A DNA stretch of 64,000 bases, taken from positions 1,426,001-1,490,000 of the forward strand of contig JAWKRT010000001.1 of the NCBI GenBank assembly GCA_041389495.1, given 5' to 3'. Each line of letters starts with the position of its first letter. Position 1 is the first letter of the stretch. A program made the position numbers and the translations under genes. Shown piece after piece: positions 8,086-15,622 of this stretch. The notes below the pieces were generated by a model, which was not told the origin of the DNA, ran no database searches, and saw nothing but the letters and a program-made list of their open reading frames with translations. This stretch comes from Myxococcota bacterium (GTDB lineage: Bacteria > Myxococcota_A > UBA9160 > UBA4427).

Positions 8086-9996
8086 TCACTCGCGCACGAG
8101 GATCGGACGGTCGTCGCGGGCGCGCCGCAGCTCGTCGAAGACGGCCGCGGTGAGCGGCGGCTCGTCCGGCCCGAGTGCGCTCGCGTCGATCAGGCGCGCG
8201 AGGTCGGGGACGCGGCCGCTGCGGCGCGACAGCGCGACCCAGCGACGGGTCGCCTCCTCGGCGGCGGCGTGGCGCTCGGCCTCCGGGCCGACGAAGTCGA
8301 CGACGAGGTCGGCGAGCCCCGGCTGACGCGCGAGGGCGCGCTTCGCGTGGAAGCGGACCGGCGGATACGGGTCGCCGAGGAGCGTCGCGAGCACCGGTGT
8401 CGCCCACGCCTCCGAGCCGCTCGTGCGCATCGCGTCCGGCCACCCGAGCGCCCACGCCGCGAGCGCGCGCTGCGCGGCGTCGCCGCGCAGCGCGTCGACG
8501 ACCGTGGCCGGGACGGCGCGCTCGATCGCGTCGAGATCGCGCGGCGCCGGCTGTGCGTACCAGGCTTCGAGCCAGCGCGCCGCCCAGCCGAGCGAACGGT
8601 CGACGTGGCAGGCGGTGCACGCGTTGGGCCGCCCGGTCGCGCGGTCGGTGGCCGCGCGCGGGCTCGTGATCGTGTGGCTGCGCACGGCCTTGCGCAGGCC
8701 GAGGTTCGTGTACGGCATGTGGCAGTTCTGGCACTCCGCGCCCGACGATCCCGCCGGATGGTGCGCGTGCGCGGCCCGCGCGCCGTCGTCGCGGAACGCG
8801 TCGTGGCACTGCAGGCAGGCCTCGTTGCCGCGCATGCCGGGCTTCAGCTGGTCGTCGCGCCAGGCCGCGAGCGCGGCGCCGTCGCCCGCCGCCACGGGCG
8901 CGTGCATCTGGTGGCACGAGAAGCACGAGAGCTCGCCGGCCGCGAAGCACGGCGACGCGACGAGCCCGTTGTACTCGCGGCCGGAGGGCTTCACCTCGTC
9001 GTCGGGCCAGAACGAGTCGGGGTCGAGGCGGTGGCTCCCGATCACCGCGAAGCCCTGCTCGCCGAGGTCCTGGCCCGGCTCGAACGGGAGTCGCTCCGTC
9101 ATGAACCGCGAGTAGTGCTCGTTGCTCGCGAAGCGCCAGACGCTGTGACAGCGGCCGCAGACCTGCGAGCGACGATCGAAGGGCAGCTTCGGCGGAAGCG
9201 CGATGGCGAGCGCGTGCTGCGGGTCGTCCGAGGGGGCGAGGTGCTCGGCATAACGAGCCGACGGGTCGCGCATCCGCTCGACGTGGCGCTCGGCCGGCCC
9301 GTGGCAGCTCTCGCACGCGATGCCGAACTCGCTCGCCTCGGTCGACGTGTGGTCGAGGCCGCCCCAGTGCGGCCGCGCATCCGTCACGTGGCACTGGATG
9401 CAGCCGTGGTTCCACTCGCCGTAGCCGAGCGCGCGCGGCGCGTCGTCCGGGAGCGGCGGGGCGATGAAGTTGTCCGCGGTCGGGAACCAGCGCCGGTCGA
9501 AGATCTCCCACGCGACCGGGAGCCGGCCGAGCACGCGGCTGCGCCCCGTCTCGAACCAGTAGATCTGCAGGTTGTGGCTGCCGGTGACGAGGACGATCTC
9601 GCGCTTCTCCCAGCTCGGCGTGCCCGTTCCGTCCCAGTCGATCGAGGGCACGCGGGCGAAGAAGCGATCGCCCTCGCGCGAGAGCGCGATGTCGTGGCCG
9701 CGCCCGTGTGCGGTCGCGCCGTCGAAGTCGCCGAGCACGCTCGCGGGCGTCGCGGCGCGCGTCATCATGCTGTGGTGCGATGCCGCCCAGCTCGCGTAGG
9801 GGCCGGGGTGGCACGAGCGGCACGTGTCGGACGTGACGTAGCCGCTCGCGGGAACGGCGAGGGGCGCACTCGGCGCGACCGGCGGCGGCGTCTCGCCGCA
9901 GCCCGCGAGCGACGCGAGCAGTGCGGAGGCGACGAGCCGCAGCGCGAGCCGGCGCGGAGGGGCGCATCGCGAGCGGGCTTGGAGCGGGTGCGACAC
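8086..9996 (-). CDS. Octahaem cytochrome c lipoprotein with HEAT-like C-terminus
   Basis: A 636-residue exported protein. The signal peptide ends in LLASLAGCG, a lipobox, so it should be a lipoprotein. Eight CxxCH haem sites follow in order: CRSCH, CIQCH, CESCH, CGRCH, CFSCH, CLQCH, CQNCH and CTACH. After about residue 470 the chain has helical HEAT-like repeats (LATLLGDPYPPVRFHAKRAL). Distal His in SHHSMM and THAHH-like runs may supply axial ligands. Electron transfer at the envelope is inferred. GTG 9996 is chosen because a -10 box covers the GTG at 10008. The first gene upstream is tRNA-Asn. Confidence 0.85.
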   Translation of the reverse strand: MSHPLQARSRCAPPRRLALRLVASALLASLAGCGETPPPVAPSAPLAVPASGYVTSDTCRSCHPGPYASWAASHHSMMTRAATPASVLGDFDGATAHGRGHDIALSREGDRFFARVPSIDWDGTGTPSWEKREIVLVTGSHNLQIYWFETGRSRVLGRLPVAWEIFDRRWFPTADNFIAPPLPDDAPRALGYGEWNHGCIQCHVTDARPHWGGLDHTSTEASEFGIACESCHGPAERHVERMRDPSARYAEHLAPSDDPQHALAIALPPKLPFDRRSQVCGRCHSVWRFASNEHYSRFMTERLPFEPGQDLGEQGFAVIGSHRLDPDSFWPDDEVKPSGREYNGLVASPCFAAGELSCFSCHQMHAPVAAGDGAALAAWRDDQLKPGMRGNEACLQCHDAFRDDGARAAHAHHPAGSSGAECQNCHMPYTNLGLRKAVRSHTITSPRAATDRATGRPNACTACHVDRSLGWAARWLEAWYAQPAPRDLDAIERAVPATVVDALRGDAAQRALAAWALGWPDAMRTSGSEAWATPVLATLLGDPYPPVRFHAKRALARQPGLADLVVDFVGPEAERHAAAEEATRRWVALSRRSGRVPDLARLIDASALGPDEPPLTAAVFDELRRARDDRPILVRE

Positions 9997-10006
9997 GGCG
10001 CTTCGC

Positions 10007-10012
10007 ACCCTA
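10007..10012 (-). promoter_or_regulatory. -10 box TAGGGT of the cytochrome gene, leaderless geometry
   Basis: TAGGGT on the minus strand ends 10 nt before the GTG at 9996, too close for a ribosome-binding leader. Confidence 0.45.
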
Positions 10013-10023
10013 GCGCACGCGCC

Positions 10024-10099
10024 TGGCTCCCCGGGTAGGACTTGAACCTACGACCCAGCGGTTAACAGCCGCTTGCTCTGCCAACTGAGCTACCGGGGA
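10024..10099 (-). tRNA. tRNA-Asn (GTT)
   Basis: A complete cloverleaf: 7-bp acceptor TCCCCGG/CCGGGGA, D-arm GCTC/GAGC, anticodon stem AGCGG/CCGCT with loop CTGTTAA (anticodon GTT), and T-arm GTAGG-TTCAAGT-CCTAC. The discriminator is G and CCA is encoded (10024-10026 on the plus strand read tgg). It decodes AAC/AAU. Confidence 0.97.
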
Positions 10100-10117
10100 A
10101 CGGCGAACGGGCGCCGG

Positions 10118-10145
10118 AGTCTAGAGGGTCGCCGGGCAAGTTCAA
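10118..10145 (-). promoter_or_regulatory. Promoter of tRNA-Asn
   Basis: On the minus strand, -35 TTGAAC (10140-10145), a 16-nt spacer and -10 TAGACT (10118-10123). The predicted start gives an 11-nt or so 5' leader before the mature tRNA. Confidence 0.65.
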
Positions 10146-10193
10146 CCGCGGCCGGGAGGCGCGGAGCGGGCCGCTGCGGCCGCCCGCGCATCC

Positions 10194-10670
10194 TCAACCC
10201 TCGTACACGATCTCCAGCACTTCGAACTCGCGCGTGCCCTTCGGCACCTGCACGCGCACCTCGTCGTCGATCCGCTTGCCCATCATCGCCTTGGCGATCG
10301 GCGACGTGACGGAGATCCGTCCGGCGGCCGCGTCGGCTTCGTCCTCGCCGACGATCGTGTACCGGACCTGCTCGTCGGTGCTCATGTCGCACAGCACCAC
10401 GGTCGCGCCGAAGAAGACGCGGTCGGTCGGCTGCCCTGCGGGGTCGATGACCTGGGCGCGCGCGATCTTGTCCTCGAGGTGCGCGATCTGCGCGGCGAGG
10501 TGGCCCTGGCGCTCCTTCGCGGCGTGGTACTCGGCGTTCTCGGACAGGTCGCCGTGCGCGCGCGCCTCTTCGATCTCGCGCACGTTCTTCGGGCGCTCGA
10601 CGCTCTTCAGGCGCTGGAGCTCTTCCTTCAGCCGGTCGTAGCCGGCCTTCGTCATCGGGACTCGTTCCAT
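10194..10670 (-). CDS. greA: Transcription elongation factor GreA
   Basis: 158 residues, the usual GreA length. It rescues backtracked RNA polymerase by stimulating transcript cleavage. The N-terminal coiled coil starts MTKAGYDRLKEELQRLK and carries the acidic loop region ARAHGDLSENAEYHAAKERQ, whose DLSENAEY is the family hallmark. The C-terminal globular domain ends SPIAKAMMGKRIDDEV and ILEIVYEG-like sequence. It is transcribed towards tRNA-Asn. A TTGACA/TACGGT promoter about 225 nt upstream implies a long leader. Confidence 0.97.
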   Translation of the reverse strand: MERVPMTKAGYDRLKEELQRLKSVERPKNVREIEEARAHGDLSENAEYHAAKERQGHLAAQIAHLEDKIARAQVIDPAGQPTDRVFFGATVVLCDMSTDEQVRYTIVGEDEADAAAGRISVTSPIAKAMMGKRIDDEVRVQVPKGTREFEVLEIVYEG

Positions 10671-10970
10671 GGCGCATCCCCGGCAGCAGTGGGCGGGTGG
10701 GTGGTTCGGTCGGTGCGGCCGGCACCATCGGCGTGCCGGACCGGCGTCGCACGCTCCGCTGTGGTCGTGCGAGGGGCGGGGGGAGTCGCCTGCCGGCTCC
10801 GGGCCCGGCGCGGTCGGCGCGCTCGACACCCGGCGACCCGATCCTCAGAATGGATCCGCGGCTCCCGAGGGGGACGGGGCCGCGGCCAGACCGGACCGTA
10901 TCGACCTCGCCGGGGGTGTCAACGCAGTGGACGCGCATCGGGATGTCCGAGGCGGCGTGCGGAGGCGGGC
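10671..10970. other. 300-bp divergent intergenic region, greA / CPBP protease
   Basis: I see no gene here. It holds a convincing greA promoter (10895-10922, minus strand) and a GGAGGCGG Shine-Dalgarno for the CPBP gene (10961-10968). The rest is GC-rich sequence without an obvious fold or repeat, and would be the unusually long greA 5' leader. Confidence 0.6.
10895..10922 (-). promoter_or_regulatory. greA promoter TTGACA-N16-TACGGT
   Basis: Perfect -35 TTGACA (10917-10922), 16-nt spacer, -10 TACGGT (10895-10900). The -35 lies in a 15-nt sequence (10911-10925) repeated exactly at 13305-13319 in another minus-strand promoter. Confidence 0.65.
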
Positions 10971-11576
10971 GTGAGCGCACCGACGCCGGGCGGCCCGCCC
11001 GGGGCGCTCGACCCGGCGCGCTTCGTGCGTCTCGGCCTGATCTTCTACGGCGCGCTCGCGGTGGCGGCGGTCGTCTGGCGGCAGGGGCTCGCGGGCGAGC
11101 GGATCTTCGCGGCACCGGGCGCGCCGGAGGCGCTCGGAGCGGCCGCCCTCGGCGCGGGCGCGCTCGCAGGCGCCGCGCTCGGCCTCGGGGCGGTCGCGCT
11201 CTCGTTCGCGCTGACGGAGGGGACGGCGTTCGGCCGCCGGCTCGCGCGGGCGCTCGGTGCGCAGCTCCCGGCGCTCTCGGTCGCCGACGCGCTGCTGCTC
11301 GCCTGCGCGAGCGGGCTCGCGGAGGAGCTCTTCTTCCGCGGCGCGCTCCAGCCGCGCGTCGGGCTCGTCGCAGCGAGCCTCCTGTTCGGTGCGCTCCACC
11401 TGCCGACGGAACGCGCGCTCGTCGCGTGGACGCTCTTCGCGGCGGCGATGGGGCTCGCGTTCGGCTGGCTGTTCGAGGCGACGGGAACGCTCGTCGCTCC
11501 GATCGTCGCGCACACGCTCGTCAACGCCGTGAACCTTCCGCTGCTCGTGCGCCGCTACGGCGCGGCGGATCGCTAG
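10971..11576 (+). CDS. CPBP-family intramembrane glutamic endopeptidase
   Basis: A 201-residue polytopic membrane protein of the CAAX-protease/bacteriocin-processing (Abi) family. The three motifs are present: EELFFRG (EExxxR, about residues 117-123), a histidine in LLFGALHLPTERA, and HTLVNAVN near the C-terminus (HxxxN). GTG 10971 has GGAGGCGG upstream. CPBP proteins cleave prenylated or membrane substrates or act in immunity to peptides. The neighbours (greA, malectin protein) give no hint which. Confidence 0.85.
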   Translation: MSAPTPGGPPGALDPARFVRLGLIFYGALAVAAVVWRQGLAGERIFAAPGAPEALGAAALGAGALAGAALGLGAVALSFALTEGTAFGRRLARALGAQLPALSVADALLLACASGLAEELFFRGALQPRVGLVAASLLFGALHLPTERALVAWTLFAAAMGLAFGWLFEATGTLVAPIVAHTLVNAVNLPLLVRRYGAADR

Positions 11577-11626
11577 GCGATCGTCGCGGCGTCGCGCGCT
11601 GCGCGCCGATGTGCAGCTCGGCGTGC

Positions 11627-11642
11627 TGTGACTGCACTCACA
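11627..11642. promoter_or_regulatory. CRP-like binding site TGTGA-N6-TCACA
   Basis: TGTGActgcacTCACA is a perfect match to both half-sites of the CRP/FNR-superfamily CRP consensus with the correct 6-nt spacing. It lies 70 bp before the start of the malectin-domain gene. In this GC-rich sequence such a match is unlikely by chance. The regulator itself is not in the window. Confidence 0.55.
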
Positions 11643-11677
11643 GAGGATTCCGGCTCGTGGACGAAACGACCTCCCGT

Positions 11678-11697
11678 CGATCGGCTGGCTCCGATCG
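11678..11697. promoter_or_regulatory. Second inverted repeat CGATCGG-N6-CCGATCG
   Basis: A perfect 7+7 bp inverted repeat, 15 bp upstream of the malectin-domain gene and downstream of the CRP-like site. It could be an operator or an mRNA hairpin near the start codon. Confidence 0.4.
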
Positions 11698-11712
11698 GAT
11701 GCGAGGTCTTCG

Positions 11713-12759
11713 ATGCAGCTCGTCCGCTCGCTCCCCTCTGCCCCGTCGCTGCGCCGCGCTGCGGCGACGTTCGCCGTCGTCGCCGGCTCGGCGCTGCTCG
11801 CCGCCGATGCCGACGCACGCATCCAGTCGCTCGGCTGGCAGCACGCGGACACGTCGAACGTTGCGGGCTTCCGCGTGTACACGCGCGACGTCGCCGGCAC
11901 CTACGGCGTTCCCGCCTTCGACGGGATGCCGGCTCCGGATGCGTCGGGCGTCTACCACTTCGATCTCACCCTGCCCGACGGCTCGAGCGCGATCGTCGCC
12001 GTCACCGCCTACGACGCGCAGGGTCTCGAGAGCCCGCTCTCGAACGAGCGCCAGTACGACCCGCCGGCACCTCCCGCCTCGCCCGCACCGGGCGGGAGCG
12101 CGCTGCCGACGAGCTATCGCGTGAACGTCGGTGGCGCCGCCTACACCGACTCGGCCGGCCACGTCTGGGAGGCCGACGGCGCGTACGTCAGCGGGGGCAC
12201 GGCGATGTACAACTCGCGCCTGCAGCCGCTCGCGACGAGCGATCCGTTCCTCTTCCAGAGCCTCCGGTACGACACCGATCCCGCGACCGACATCCACTAC
12301 GAGCTGCCGTTGCCCGACGGCCGCTACCACGTCCGCCTGCACTTCATGGAGGCGTGGGACGAGTTCGTCGCCGGACAGCGCGTCTTCGACGTGCGCGTCG
12401 AGTCGCAGCTCGTGCTCGACGACCTCGACCTGCTCGCGGAGAGCCCGCAGTGGCGCACGGCGATCACGCACGAGTTCGACATCGACGTGACCGACGGCTC
12501 GCTCAGCGTGCAGCTCGCCGAGGAGGTGTGGCAGCCGACGCTGTCGGCGCTCGAGGTGGCGTTGGTCTCGTCGACGCCCATCGGCTCGACGGGCGGGGGC
12601 TCGACCGGCGGTGGCGCGACGGGAGGGACGTCGACGGGCGGTGGCGCGACGGGTGGCGGCTCGAGCGGGGGTGGCTCGACGGGCGGCACGACGACGGACC
12701 CGGGCACGTCGCCGCCGCTCATGGGCGCGCCCGGCCAGCCGCAGGTCGCGATGCCGTGA
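11713..12759 (+). CDS. Secreted malectin-domain protein with Gly/Ser/Thr-rich tail
   Basis: A 348-residue exported protein. A signal peptide (to about residue 35) is followed by a fibronectin III-like segment (residues 38-118, GWQHADTSNVAGFRVYT to SPLSNERQY), a Pro/Ala linker, and a malectin-type carbohydrate-binding domain (residues about 135-290: YRVNVGG, YTDSAGHVWEAD, LHFMEAWD, FDVRVE). The tail is low-complexity STGGG repeats. Malectin domains bind di- or oligosaccharides, so a surface or extracellular glycan-binding role is inferred. Two palindromic sites upstream suggest regulated expression. Confidence 0.75.
   Translation: MQLVRSLPSAPSLRRAAATFAVVAGSALLAADADARIQSLGWQHADTSNVAGFRVYTRDVAGTYGVPAFDGMPAPDASGVYHFDLTLPDGSSAIVAVTAYDAQGLESPLSNERQYDPPAPPASPAPGGSALPTSYRVNVGGAAYTDSAGHVWEADGAYVSGGTAMYNSRLQPLATSDPFLFQSLRYDTDPATDIHYELPLPDGRYHVRLHFMEAWDEFVAGQRVFDVRVESQLVLDDLDLLAESPQWRTAITHEFDIDVTDGSLSVQLAEEVWQPTLSALEVALVSSTPIGSTGGGSTGGGATGGTSTGGGATGGGSSGGGSTGGTTTDPGTSPPLMGAPGQPQVAMP
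12583..12687 (+). repeat. Low-complexity GGC/TCG/ACG repeat encoding Gly-Ser-Thr linker
   Basis: Imperfect repeats of a ggcggtggcgcgacg/ggctcgacg type encode (S/A)TGGG units. Such a tract is prone to length variation and to assembly error. Confidence 0.8.
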
Positions 12760-12777
12760 ACGGCCGCGCGAAGCGGC

Positions 12778-12814
12778 GCGCAGTCCGCGCCCCGTGACGG
12801 GTCGCGGACTGCGC
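12778..12814. terminator. Bidirectional terminator-like hairpin between convergent genes
   Basis: A perfect 12-bp stem GCGCAGTCCGCG/CGCGGACTGCGC (12778-12789 with 12803-12814). The 13-nt loop itself contains cccg-tga-cggg. It sits between the convergent ends at 12759 and 12835. There is no T-tract, so it may act as a roadblock or RNA-stability hairpin rather than a classical terminator. Confidence 0.6.
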
Positions 12815-12834
12815 GTGCCGCTCCGCGCGCCGGA

Positions 12835-13089
12835 TCAGAACTCGGAGGTCGTCGTCGGCTGCAGGCGCTCTTCGAGCACGCGCAGCAGGTAGCCGATCAA
12901 CATCAGGTTCGGCAGCCGATCGAGCGTGCGACCGGAGAGGTTCTCGCTCTCTCCGTACTCGCGCGCGTACTTCGCGATGAAGTCGATCGTGTCGAACGGG
13001 ACGTTCTTCGCGAGCATCTCGTTGATGCGATCGCTGTCGAGGTCTTCGAACACCTCGACGAACTCCCAGGCCATCTCCTCGAACGTCAT
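12835..13089 (-). CDS. Small conserved-looking hypothetical protein, 84 aa
   Basis: An acidic helical protein, MTFEEMAWEFVEVFEDLDSD to QPTTTSEF, with no membrane segment or signal. Codon use matches the surrounding genes and the sequence is non-repetitive, which supports a real gene. I do not recognise the family. ATG 13089 has GGAGAA upstream; an ATG 48 nt further up (13137) would add 16 residues. The gene ends in a convergent arrangement with the malectin gene. Confidence 0.6.
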   Translation of the reverse strand: MTFEEMAWEFVEVFEDLDSDRINEMLAKNVPFDTIDFIAKYAREYGESENLSGRTLDRLPNLMLIGYLLRVLEERLQPTTTSEF

Positions 13090-13287
13090 CGCCGTTCTCC
13101 GCACCCGCGCAGCTTCCAGGAACGTGCGGGTGTGCATCGGGATCGTGGATCGAGGACGACGATCCGCCCGAGCGTGGGGTGCATCCGTTGTGGGCCCATC
13201 CTTTGGGATCAACCGGCCCGACCGTGGCGTGGGAACGTTCGACTCCGCATTTCCCGCGACAGCGTCCTTCCCGTCGGAGCGCGGCCG

Positions 13288-13316
13288 ATCGTGGCACCAG
13301 CGCTCGGGGGTGTCAA
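13288..13316 (-). promoter_or_regulatory. Promoter TTGACA-N17-CACGAT
   Basis: Perfect -35 TTGACA (13311-13316), 17-nt spacer, -10 CACGAT (13288-13293), reading towards the small gene at 12835-13089. The -35 context is the 15-nt element shared with the greA promoter. Confidence 0.5.
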
Positions 13317-13448
13317 CGCGCTCGCCGCTCGAAAACGCTGTAACGACGAAGGGTTGAGGCGTGCCCGAGACGGCGTGCGCAGGTCGTCGTCCAGCGTTTC
13401 CGGGCGCCACCGAAGGAAGTTGCGCACGCCCTTCCGCGCGCGCGTCGC

Positions 13449-13478
13449 TTGATCGCGTCGCGAGCCGGCGGATACGAT
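13449..13478 (+). promoter_or_regulatory. Promoter TTGATC-N18-TACGAT for the amidohydrolase
   Basis: -35 TTGATC (13449-13454), 18-nt spacer, -10 TACGAT (13473-13478), about 60 nt before the start codon. Confidence 0.5.
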
Positions 13479-13538
13479 CGCGCGGCCGGTGCCGGCGCGT
13501 CGCGCGCGGAAGTCGCCGGCGACAGCGAGGTGCGCGCC

Positions 13539-14768
13539 GTGGCCCGAAGCGATCGCCCCATCGTCACGATCACCGCCGACACGCACGCGGGTGCGTCGGT
13601 CGACGCCTACCGCGCGTACCTCGACCCGAAGTACCGCGCGGCGTTCGACGAGTGGCGAGGCTCGTATCGCAACCCGTCGAAGGAGCACATCGGCGGGAAG
13701 AAGACGAAGAACTGGGACTCCGCGGAGCGCGCGCGCGACCTCGAGGCCGACGGCGTCGCGGGCGAGGTCGTCTTCCCGAACACGGTGCCTCCGTTCTACG
13801 CGAAGGCGTTCCACGTCGCACCGCCGCCCGCGCCGGCGGAGTACGAGCACGCGCTCGCGGGAACGCGCGCGCACAACCGCTGGCTCGCCGAGTTCTGCGC
13901 CGAGGAGCCCGCGCGCCGCGCGGGCATCGGGCTCCTCCACCTGAACGACATCGACGACGCGATCGAAGACGTGCAGTGGATCGCGCACCACGGGCTGCGC
14001 GGCGGATTGCTGCTGCCGTTGCCGTCGCCGTCCGAGGCGCACGTCCGTCCGCTCAACCACCCCGACTACGATCGGCTGTGGGCCGCGATCCAGGACTGCG
14101 ACCTCGTCGTCAACCAGCACTCGGGGCAGGGCTGTCCGACCTACTGCGAGGGCCAGGGGTCGACGGCGCTGTGGGCGATGGAGATGTCGTTCTTCGTGCA
14201 GCGCGGGCTCACGCACCTCGTGATGGGCGGTGTCTTCGAGCGCTTCCCGCGCCTGCGCTACGTGCTCACGGAATCGGGCTGCGCGTGGGCGCCGAAGCTC
14301 ATGCAGCAGATGGACGGGATGTACCTCGCGTGGAAGGCCGGTGCGATCGGCGAGATCGACGCGTCGCGCGACCCCGCGCTGAAGGAGCTCCCGAGCACCT
14401 ACGTGAAGCGCAATTGCTGGTACGGAGCGAGCTTCCCGTCGCCGCAGGACGTGGCCGGCCGCGACGTGGTGGGCGTCGACCGCGTGATGTGGGGCAACGA
14501 CTATCCGCACTACGAGGGCTGCTACCCGTACTCGCGCGAGAACATGCGCTTCGCGTTCGCCGACGTGCCGGAGGACGAGGTGCGCAAGATGCTCGGCGAG
14601 AACGCGGCCGCCCTCTACGGCTTCGATCTCGCGGCGCTCGAGCCGATCGCCCGGGCGATCGACATCCGACCGTCGCTCGTGGCGCGGCCGCTCGACGAGA
14701 TCCCGGCCGACTCGACCTGCATCACCTTCCAGCGCGCGCGCGCCGAGCGGATGCTCGCGCGTCGCTGA
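13539..14768 (+). CDS. Amidohydrolase family protein (metal-dependent TIM barrel)
   Basis: 409 residues. The early metal motif is ADTHAGA, in place of the more usual DxHxH. Later features of the amidohydrolase-2/ACMSD-type group are NQHSGQG, GGVFERFPRLRYVLTESG and WGNDYPHYEG, whose Asp would be catalytic. Members hydrolyse or decarboxylate aromatic or amide substrates and are common in lipid- and aromatic-degrading soil bacteria. GTG 13539 is favoured (gcgagg nine nt upstream); a GTG at 13530 is also possible. Substrate unknown. Confidence 0.8.
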   Translation: MARSDRPIVTITADTHAGASVDAYRAYLDPKYRAAFDEWRGSYRNPSKEHIGGKKTKNWDSAERARDLEADGVAGEVVFPNTVPPFYAKAFHVAPPPAPAEYEHALAGTRAHNRWLAEFCAEEPARRAGIGLLHLNDIDDAIEDVQWIAHHGLRGGLLLPLPSPSEAHVRPLNHPDYDRLWAAIQDCDLVVNQHSGQGCPTYCEGQGSTALWAMEMSFFVQRGLTHLVMGGVFERFPRLRYVLTESGCAWAPKLMQQMDGMYLAWKAGAIGEIDASRDPALKELPSTYVKRNCWYGASFPSPQDVAGRDVVGVDRVMWGNDYPHYEGCYPYSRENMRFAFADVPEDEVRKMLGENAAALYGFDLAALEPIARAIDIRPSLVARPLDEIPADSTCITFQRARAERMLARR

Positions 14769-14822
14769 GGCGCGCGCGGCGAGAATGGCCGGACTTCGCC
14801 GCCCATCGCAGGAGGAAGCGCC

Positions 14823-15337
14823 GTGAGCGACGCCGCGCACTCGTTCGACGACCACGTGCGCAAGGGCGCGCGCGTGAACTTCGCCGCCAATCTCGTCATC
14901 AACGGCGCCATCGCCTACGCGCTCCTGCGCGGCCACGAGACGCTCGCGACGTTCGGCGACGCGAGCTACGGCGTCGATCTCCTGATCACGGGCTTCCTGC
15001 TCGCCTCGATCGTCGCTGCGATCGTCGTTGCCACGCATCGCCGCGCGGCGGCGCGCGCGGCGAGCTCGCCGCGCCCGCGCGCGCGCCGGGCTGGCTCGCG
15101 CGCGCGGCGGGCGCGCCGACCGCCGGCGTCGCCGTCGCGTTCGGTGCGGCGGGTGCGCTCGCGAGCGCGCTCGTGGTCGCGGGGCTCGCGGCCGGCGCGG
15201 TGTCGCTCTCGCCCGTGGTCTACGCGCTCGGCAAGGGACTGTGGGCCGGGCTGCTCGCCGCGTGGATCGTGCGACCCGCCGCCGCGATCGGCGCGACGCA
15301 GGGCGTCGCCGCGCGGGCGGCGCTCGAAGCCGCCTGA
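14823..15337 (+). pseudogene. Four-helix membrane protein, apparently frameshifted
   Basis: Starts at a GTG with GGAGGA upstream. The first half (MSDAAHSFDDHVRKGARVN to VVATHRRAA) contains two membrane helices in one frame. The continuation (GELAAPARAPGWLARAAG to GVAARAALEAA) with two more helices is in another frame. The break is in the GC run around 15045-15065. The two halves add up to a plausible protein of about 170 residues. Family unknown. Either a sequencing indel or a real mutation would explain it. Confidence 0.6.
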
Positions 15338-15394
15338 GCCGCGTCCGCGCGCGGCCCGCATTCCGGAGCCCGAAGAGCAGGAAGAGGCAAGAGG

Positions 15395-15471
<77 letters not shown>

Positions 15472-15480
15472 AGGCGGCGG

Positions 15481-15509
15481 AGTATGCATTTCCCCGTCGC
15501 CGCCGCCAA
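15481..15509 (-). promoter_or_regulatory. Promoter of tRNA-Pro, TTGGCG-N17-CATACT
   Basis: -35 TTGGCG (15504-15509), 17-nt spacer, -10 CATACT (15481-15486), 10 nt from the tRNA 5' end. Confidence 0.6.
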
Positions 15510-15622
15510 CCGGTGGAGTGCGCCTCGCGCGCGCCCGGCGGCGCCCGCGGCATGCCGGCCCGCCCGTCGCCGGCGACCGTCGGGTCGCCCTGCGGCGATC
15601 GCGGGCGGAGGCGCGTCGCCGC

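Larger units (their letters stand above)
13090..13538. other. 449-bp divergent intergenic region
   Basis: No credible gene. It is noticeably less GC-rich than the coding DNA and holds two outward promoters: a minus-strand TTGACA box at 13288-13316 and a plus-strand one at 13449-13478. The stretch between them, and the roughly 190-nt leader of the small minus-strand gene, have no function I can name. Confidence 0.6.
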
